64,000 bases of DNA. It comes from Pyrenochaeta sp. MPI-SDFR-AT-0127 (taxonomy: Eukaryota; Ascomycota; Dothideomycetes; Pleosporales; Cucurbitariaceae). The position numbers and the translations under genes were made by a program. Below are positions 60,116 through 64,000 of this stretch, piece by piece. The notes under the pieces are model-generated. The model did not search any database. It was not told where the DNA came from and saw nothing but the letters and a program-made list of their open reading frames with translations. Numbering within the stretch: the first letter of the stretch is position 1; each line of letters begins with the position of its first letter. The stretch lies in contig JAGTJM010000020.1 of NCBI GenBank assembly GCA_020747015.1, forward strand, positions 603,215 to 667,214, read 5' to 3'.

Positions 60116-61205
60116 TCAAGAACGGTCCTCAGGCTCAGGGTGCTTAGCACCGCTCCCGTCCAAGCCTTGCCACTTCTCGTCCCATCCTCTCGAAGGCTCT
60201 GTGGCTTCACCGGCCTTGCCTTCCTGTGCGAGGTTTTTAATATCACTCCAGTACTCCAATTTCTTGCATTCATTGTCAGCTGCCTCGATAGCCTTGAGTA
60301 GATTATTGATTCGGCGTTCCTCTGCCTCGCCCTCTGCCTTGCCCTCCTTTTCGTGTTGTTCTCGGTGGCTTTTTGCGGCATCGAACCGATCCATGAGTGT
60401 GGAGAGAAGCTGCCGACGCGAATTCTGGAAGATTAGCATTGACATGATGGCCGGTATCTATATGAGTTAGCATAGGTCCAGCAAGAGATTTGACAATAGA
60501 TGGACCAACCTGCTCCGCCAAGTAGTGCAGCTCTTCGCCCCCATCGTCGATGAACTTGTGTATGATGATGATCTTCTCGCGATCGATTGCCGCCTTCTTC
60601 AGCTTTCTCATCAATGTTGCAATGTCCCTGACCTCTTCGTCTAGTGAAACTGATGTGCTGTTCAAGGCGCTCAGAGTCCCGGTCCCCATCGTAGTTGATC
60701 TAGCCAATGTTGTGCCAATACTGAATGTCTCACCAAAAAGTCGCTCTCTCTGGGTTTCTTTTGACTTTGGCGGTAGCTTCTGCTTGATCCGCCTTCGCAG
60801 CCAGCGCCGCCTCCGCACGAAGCTGTGAAACCATGGATGATTGCCGTGCCATGGGGAGCCTTTGAATAGCAGGCTATACTGCCAGCCTTCCTCATCGACA
60901 TCAAGGCTCATATCCACGTACCAGCTCTTCCAGTCCCACACCCAACTAGGATCAGGCACCTGAGCATTTGTGATGTTGACGGCCGACGGCTTGAACTTTG
61001 CGTCCACCCACGGCGAGGGGTCGATTCTGAAGTTCCATAGCGCTTTCGAAGAGAAGAGGGGTATGCCAAAGACGAACCAGCCGCGCTGGTTCTCGAAGAG
61101 GATGTCGATGTGCGATTCTGGTGTGGGCGGCGGTTGCTCGGACTGCGTGGTAGGTGTCGTTTCGTCGTCGGTGTGGTCGACAAGGTGTATTTGCTGGTCT
61201 GCCAT
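60116..61205 (-). CDS. DysF-domain protein (Spo73/Mug65/peroxin-like)
   Basis: Two minus-strand exons (61205-60510, 60457-60116) with a 52-nt intron (GTTGGT...GCTAACTC...ATAG) give 345 residues. Residues ~35-135 form a dysferlin (DysF) repeat pair: DILFENQRGWFVFGIPLFS, DPSPWVD, WDWKSWYVDMSLDVDEEGWQ and WHGNHPWFHSFVRRRRWLR. In fungi this domain occurs in Pex23/24-type peroxins and in Spo73/Mug65. No membrane segment is seen, which favours the Spo73/Mug65 type. The C-terminal half is charged and partly coiled-coil. Role likely at membrane contact or membrane extension, but not proven. Confidence 0.78.
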
Positions 61206-61715
61206 GATGCAGACTGTGGCTCAAAGAAGAAAGGGAAAAAGAAGAAGAGAACAGTCGCAGGCTTTGCGCCGTTGCTACCGTGGAACCATGAGGTCGATGT
61301 GTCTAGGCAAGGACGTTGCGACAAGTGGGCACAATTAGGGGCTACGAGCCAAAAGTGGCGAGCCCAGGAAGTCGCGTTGGCAGTTGTGATAATAATAATT
61401 CAATGAGGAGTAAATATTACAAGCAATGTTCTGTACATACAAGAAGAGAAGGAGTAAATGAGAATTGTGGACTACGGTTGGGTCATTCTTCGCGGAGTCG
61501 AAACTAGTTTGGCGATCTGGTTCGCGTCGTGCCACGCCAAAGCTCCATGGCCATTACGTCACAGCTGCGTTTCCCGGAAAGGCATCATGAGAGCTCCCCC
61601 TCCCGTAAGTACCGCGGTAGCTGACTCTGATCTTTCACCTCCCGTTCCATACGTTACACAGCTGCCATAGCCCAGTCATCTGCCCAAAACTCATTCACAC
61701 ATCTTCATCAACATA
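61206..61715. other. Divergent promoter region, DysF gene / small membrane protein
   Basis: About 510 bp between divergently transcribed genes. No supported gene. Confidence 0.55.
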
Positions 61716-62339
61716 ATGGCCGGACGCAGGATCTTTACTTACGGTGGTCTCGCCGCTGTTGGCGCGGGTACTTACTACCTGTATAGCGCTGGAGGCGATC
61801 CGAAGCTTGCGGAGAAGAAATTTGAGCGTATGTTATCCCTCCATCACGACATTGGTCATCGAAGCTCATATTCGCAGACGATGCTGCAACCGCAGCACGG
61901 AGGCTGAAGGGCGACCTTCCTGGCAGTGACAAGGAAGCAAAGAAGGCTGGCGAGGAAGGATTTGAGGCAGTTCGCGCGACTGCTCAGCAATACGTACGTG
62001 CACACCTCAGACGTGTTCAAACATCTCTGTGAAGCTTTGCCACGTTTGTCGCAAAGATGTCCAGTCTGCACTTACACGCAATCGTTGCACTACTGAGCCT
62101 ACCCTAACTCTGATCAGGCCGACCAAGCCAAGGCCGAAGCGAAGAAGGCCGAGCAGAAGTTTGATGCCTACAGCGCCGATGCGAAGAAGAAGTTCGAGGA
62201 GGCCAAGCTCCAAGCTGAGAGGGAGTACCACGCTGCTGGCAAAGAGGTCAATGCTGCCGCCAACAAGTTCGACAAGGTGGTCACTGAGAAGGCCGCCGAG
62301 TCGAAGAGCTGGTTCGGCTCGTGGTTCGGAGGAAAGTAA
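61716..62339 (+). CDS. Small membrane protein of the calcofluor-white-hypersensitive type
   Basis: Three exons (61716-61827, 61878-61993, 62118-62339) with introns of 50 and 124 nt give 149 residues. N-terminus MAGRRIFTYGGLAAVGAGTYYLY is a single hydrophobic anchor. The rest is a long charged amphipathic helix rich in Ala, Lys and Glu (AKAEAKKAEQKFDAYSADAK), ending SWFGSWFGGK. This matches, from memory, the fungal proteins annotated as calcofluor white hypersensitive protein. The molecular role is unknown; the helix resembles apolipoprotein or MICOS-type helices. Confidence 0.7.
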
Positions 62340-62746
62340 GAGTTGGATGCTTCAGGGGAGAGCCTCTAAAGAATTGCAGAGTTGAGGCTTGTCGTTGGAG
62401 ATCTTGCATAAGCTATTGAGCACTGGAGTATTCAGGCGCAGGTCTTCTCATATCAATATCATTTTGGATGACGTTCATGATGATCCCGAGATCTTCCACA
62501 GTTTGCAGCTTCTTGTGCCATGATCCACTCCAAACGGCACATTGCGACCATGTCCTGCGGGGTCTCGAGACCTTTGGCGCGGGTGATTCTCCCTCGCGAT
62601 TGCGTCATGCCACGGAGCTAACTAGAGAGGCATGCCGTAAATCTCACTGATTGTAAATGCTGCAGAATGAATTCTTGCGACAGTCACGGCACCAGGCAAT
62701 GCCCGAGAGCGTGAAATCGTTGGTGATAGTTGAAGTCTCATCACGT

Positions 62747-62753
62747 CGCGAAA
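62747..62753 (+). promoter_or_regulatory. CGCGAAA box (MBF/SBF-type), distal
   Basis: CGCGAAA, about 230 bp upstream of the Cdt1-like start codon. Matches the Swi4/Mbp1 family site used for G1/S genes in fungi. Confidence 0.45.
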
Positions 62754-62801
62754 CTGTAGCCCGTCCTCTGAATCCTGCGCGCTGATTAGCGCGGGTGATT
62801 A

Positions 62802-62809
62802 ACGCGAAA
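62802..62809 (+). promoter_or_regulatory. ACGCGAAA box (MBF/SBF-type), proximal
   Basis: ACGCGAAA overlaps both the MluI cell-cycle box core (ACGCG) and CGCGAAA, about 175 bp upstream of the start codon. GCGCGC follows directly. Confidence 0.5.
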
Positions 62810-62982
62810 AAGCGCGCTAAGCAGTCGCGTCGGTCGTTCTTTCCCTGTTGCGCCAGCCCCACAGCGATAAACACCACGGCAATCCCTCGTTTGCATCTCA
62901 CCCAACGCCCACATCACATATCACTTCTCGACATTGATATCTCCATCTTCTCGTCGTATTAATCTTAGTATCATCACCGACA

Positions 62983-64000
62983 ATGTCGCCTATTATTGCG
63001 CCGGGCCAGCTTCCGGCGGAGCTCGTCAACCTCCTCGCTCTACACTCCTCCTTTCTCACCGCGCTGTCGCTGCACTACGCCCACAATGGCACCTCCACAC
63101 CCGCTGATCTTCGAGACCTGACTGCATCGACAACTTTGGTCTGGCGACAGCGCAAAGTCACCTACGACGACATTCGACTCCTCATTGCGGTTCTCGATCA
63201 CGGCCCTTCCGGCAAGGACAACCCCTACTACCTCTCTGATTATGGCCGTGGCAAGATCTGCATCGAGATCAAAGAGAATAGTCCAATGATGAACGGCATG
63301 ACACACATGAACGAACAAGGGCTACAAGACATGTTCAAAGAAGGTTTGGACTGCCTGTGGTCGCAATGGACTATCTCACAGAAGATGACAAGTCGGCCCA
63401 TTGCTATGCCGAAACGGGGGCGTGGACGCCCCAAAAAGGTAGACGTCAAGCAAGTGCGTCTCGAAAACTTCCTGGACGACAATTCCATGTCAAATTTCCT
63501 CTCGCAGCTCCCCCTTGCCGACATTGCGACTTGCGAATCGCTTACGGCGCTGGCACCACTACAAGAGAAGGGCAGGAAAAGGCTGAGAGAATTCAAAGAA
63601 AGTGTACAACAAGGACGTGCGCAGAAGAAGACGAGGCAATTCAGTGGAAAGGAGAACGAGCCCACTTCGTTTCAGAATCAGCAAGATCAGCCTGTGCAAG
63701 CCAAGATAACCGAGTTTGCGGCAGTACGCAAAACCAACTTGCTCGATCGTATCCTTGCAAAGCAGGAATCAGCGAAAGCCGGCCCCGCCGCACCATCACC
63801 TGCCGAGCTCCAGAGGAATGCTGCTCTGCAGCGCGCTCCAGAAGTTCTAGGCGTTCTTTCCCTCCTTTGTGCAAACAGACCTGGCATGCGCGTGTCCTTC
63901 TCCACAACTACTCTTCTACAGTCACTACGAGGCTCAATTAGAACGCCTATCTCGAAGGAAGAGGCAATGAAGTGCATCGAGGTGTTGGCGACGGAGGTTG
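62983..64000 (+). CDS. CDT1: DNA replication licensing factor Cdt1-like (3' end outside window)
   Basis: Open from ATG 62983 to the end of the window, 339 codons without intron. The early region has a winged-helix look (TYDDIRLLIAVLDHG). An AT-hook-like PKRGRGRPKK follows near residues 142-151. The NLLDRILAKQES, LQRAPEVLGVLSLL and RVSFSTTTLLQSLRGSIRTP stretches match the C-terminal Cdt1 winged helix that binds MCM. QAKITEFAAVRK (239-250) resembles the PIP degron through which CRL4-Cdt2 destroys Cdt1 in S phase, with Glu for Asp and only one aromatic. Two MBF/SBF-type boxes lie upstream. Cdt1 loads MCM2-7 at origins with ORC and Cdc6. Confidence 0.75.
   Translation, partial: MSPIIAPGQLPAELVNLLALHSSFLTALSLHYAHNGTSTPADLRDLTASTTLVWRQRKVTYDDIRLLIAVLDHGPSGKDNPYYLSDYGRGKICIEIKENSPMMNGMTHMNEQGLQDMFKEGLDCLWSQWTISQKMTSRPIAMPKRGRGRPKKVDVKQVRLENFLDDNSMSNFLSQLPLADIATCESLTALAPLQEKGRKRLREFKESVQQGRAQKKTRQFSGKENEPTSFQNQQDQPVQAKITEFAAVRKTNLLDRILAKQESAKAGPAAPSPAELQRNAALQRAPEVLGVLSLLCANRPGMRVSFSTTTLLQSLRGSIRTPISKEEAMKCIEVLATEV

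Larger units (their letters stand above)
62340..62982. other. Promoter region of the Cdt1-like gene
   Basis: Contains two CGCGAAA boxes, annotated separately. No supported gene. Confidence 0.55.

Noticed and set aside
1..64000. CRISPR arrays, prophage, rRNA operons or dispersed 5S rRNA genes
   Set aside because: No spaced direct-repeat array and no rRNA signature noticed; the window is eukaryotic.

Overview
This window is nuclear DNA of a filamentous ascomycete (Pezizomycotina, most likely a dothideomycete; the class is an inference). Most introns are 45-70 nt with GT..AG ends and a CTAAC-type branch site, base composition is balanced, and both strands carry single-copy fungal genes. These include DBP8, BOR1, MED10, RBG1/DRG1, cysteine dioxygenase, a large GT90 glycosyltransferase, VPS21/Rab5, TPT1, a beta-carbonic anhydrase and a probable Cdt1. 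I recognise 23 protein-coding loci at varying confidence and one tRNA gene. Exon joins were worked out by hand from splice signals, reading phase and family conservation.

Layout. 0-12.5 kb: P450, DBP8 RNA helicase, SET-domain protein, BOR1-type transporter, an orphan protein. 12.5-27 kb: divergent MED10 and PXA-domain genes and a CENP-B-type DNA-binding protein, separated by long stretches without recognisable genes. 27-35 kb: RBG1 GTPase, cysteine dioxygenase, GT90 glycosyltransferase. 35-42 kb: a mosaic accessory locus. It has a decayed RS-repeat region with a 60-bp minisatellite, then a Ulp1-type (C48) protease joined to zinc fingers, bounded by two copies of a ~100-bp homologous block. 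42-52 kb: a membrane protein, a C2H2 protein, Rab5 and a single-pass membrane protein. 52-64 kb: TPT1, a SnoaL-like protein, the tRNA gene, an SDR oxidoreductase, carbonic anhydrase, a DUF3253 protein, a DysF-domain protein, a small calcofluor-hypersensitivity-type protein and Cdt1, which runs off the end.

The most striking item is the tRNA-Lys(CUU) gene at 55894-56113. The contiguous DNA does not fold as a tRNA. Removing three segments gives a perfect 73-nt cloverleaf with anticodon CUU. One segment sits at the canonical 37/38 site in the anticodon loop. The other two lie in the acceptor stem (after nt 3) and in the T loop (after nt 57). Both begin GTTAGT, carry CTAAC near the 3' end and end in AG, so they look like mRNA-type (spliceosomal) introns inside a Pol III gene. 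The second one splits the B box. I know of no described nuclear tRNA gene with this architecture. TPT1, the last enzyme of conventional tRNA splicing, lies 1.7 kb away, which may be coincidence.

Other points of interest are a 987-nt intron in the PXA gene, a GC-AG first intron in RBG1, two CGCGAAA (MBF/SBF-type) boxes and a PIP-degron-like motif at the Cdt1 gene, and the frameshifted Ulp1/zinc-finger locus.
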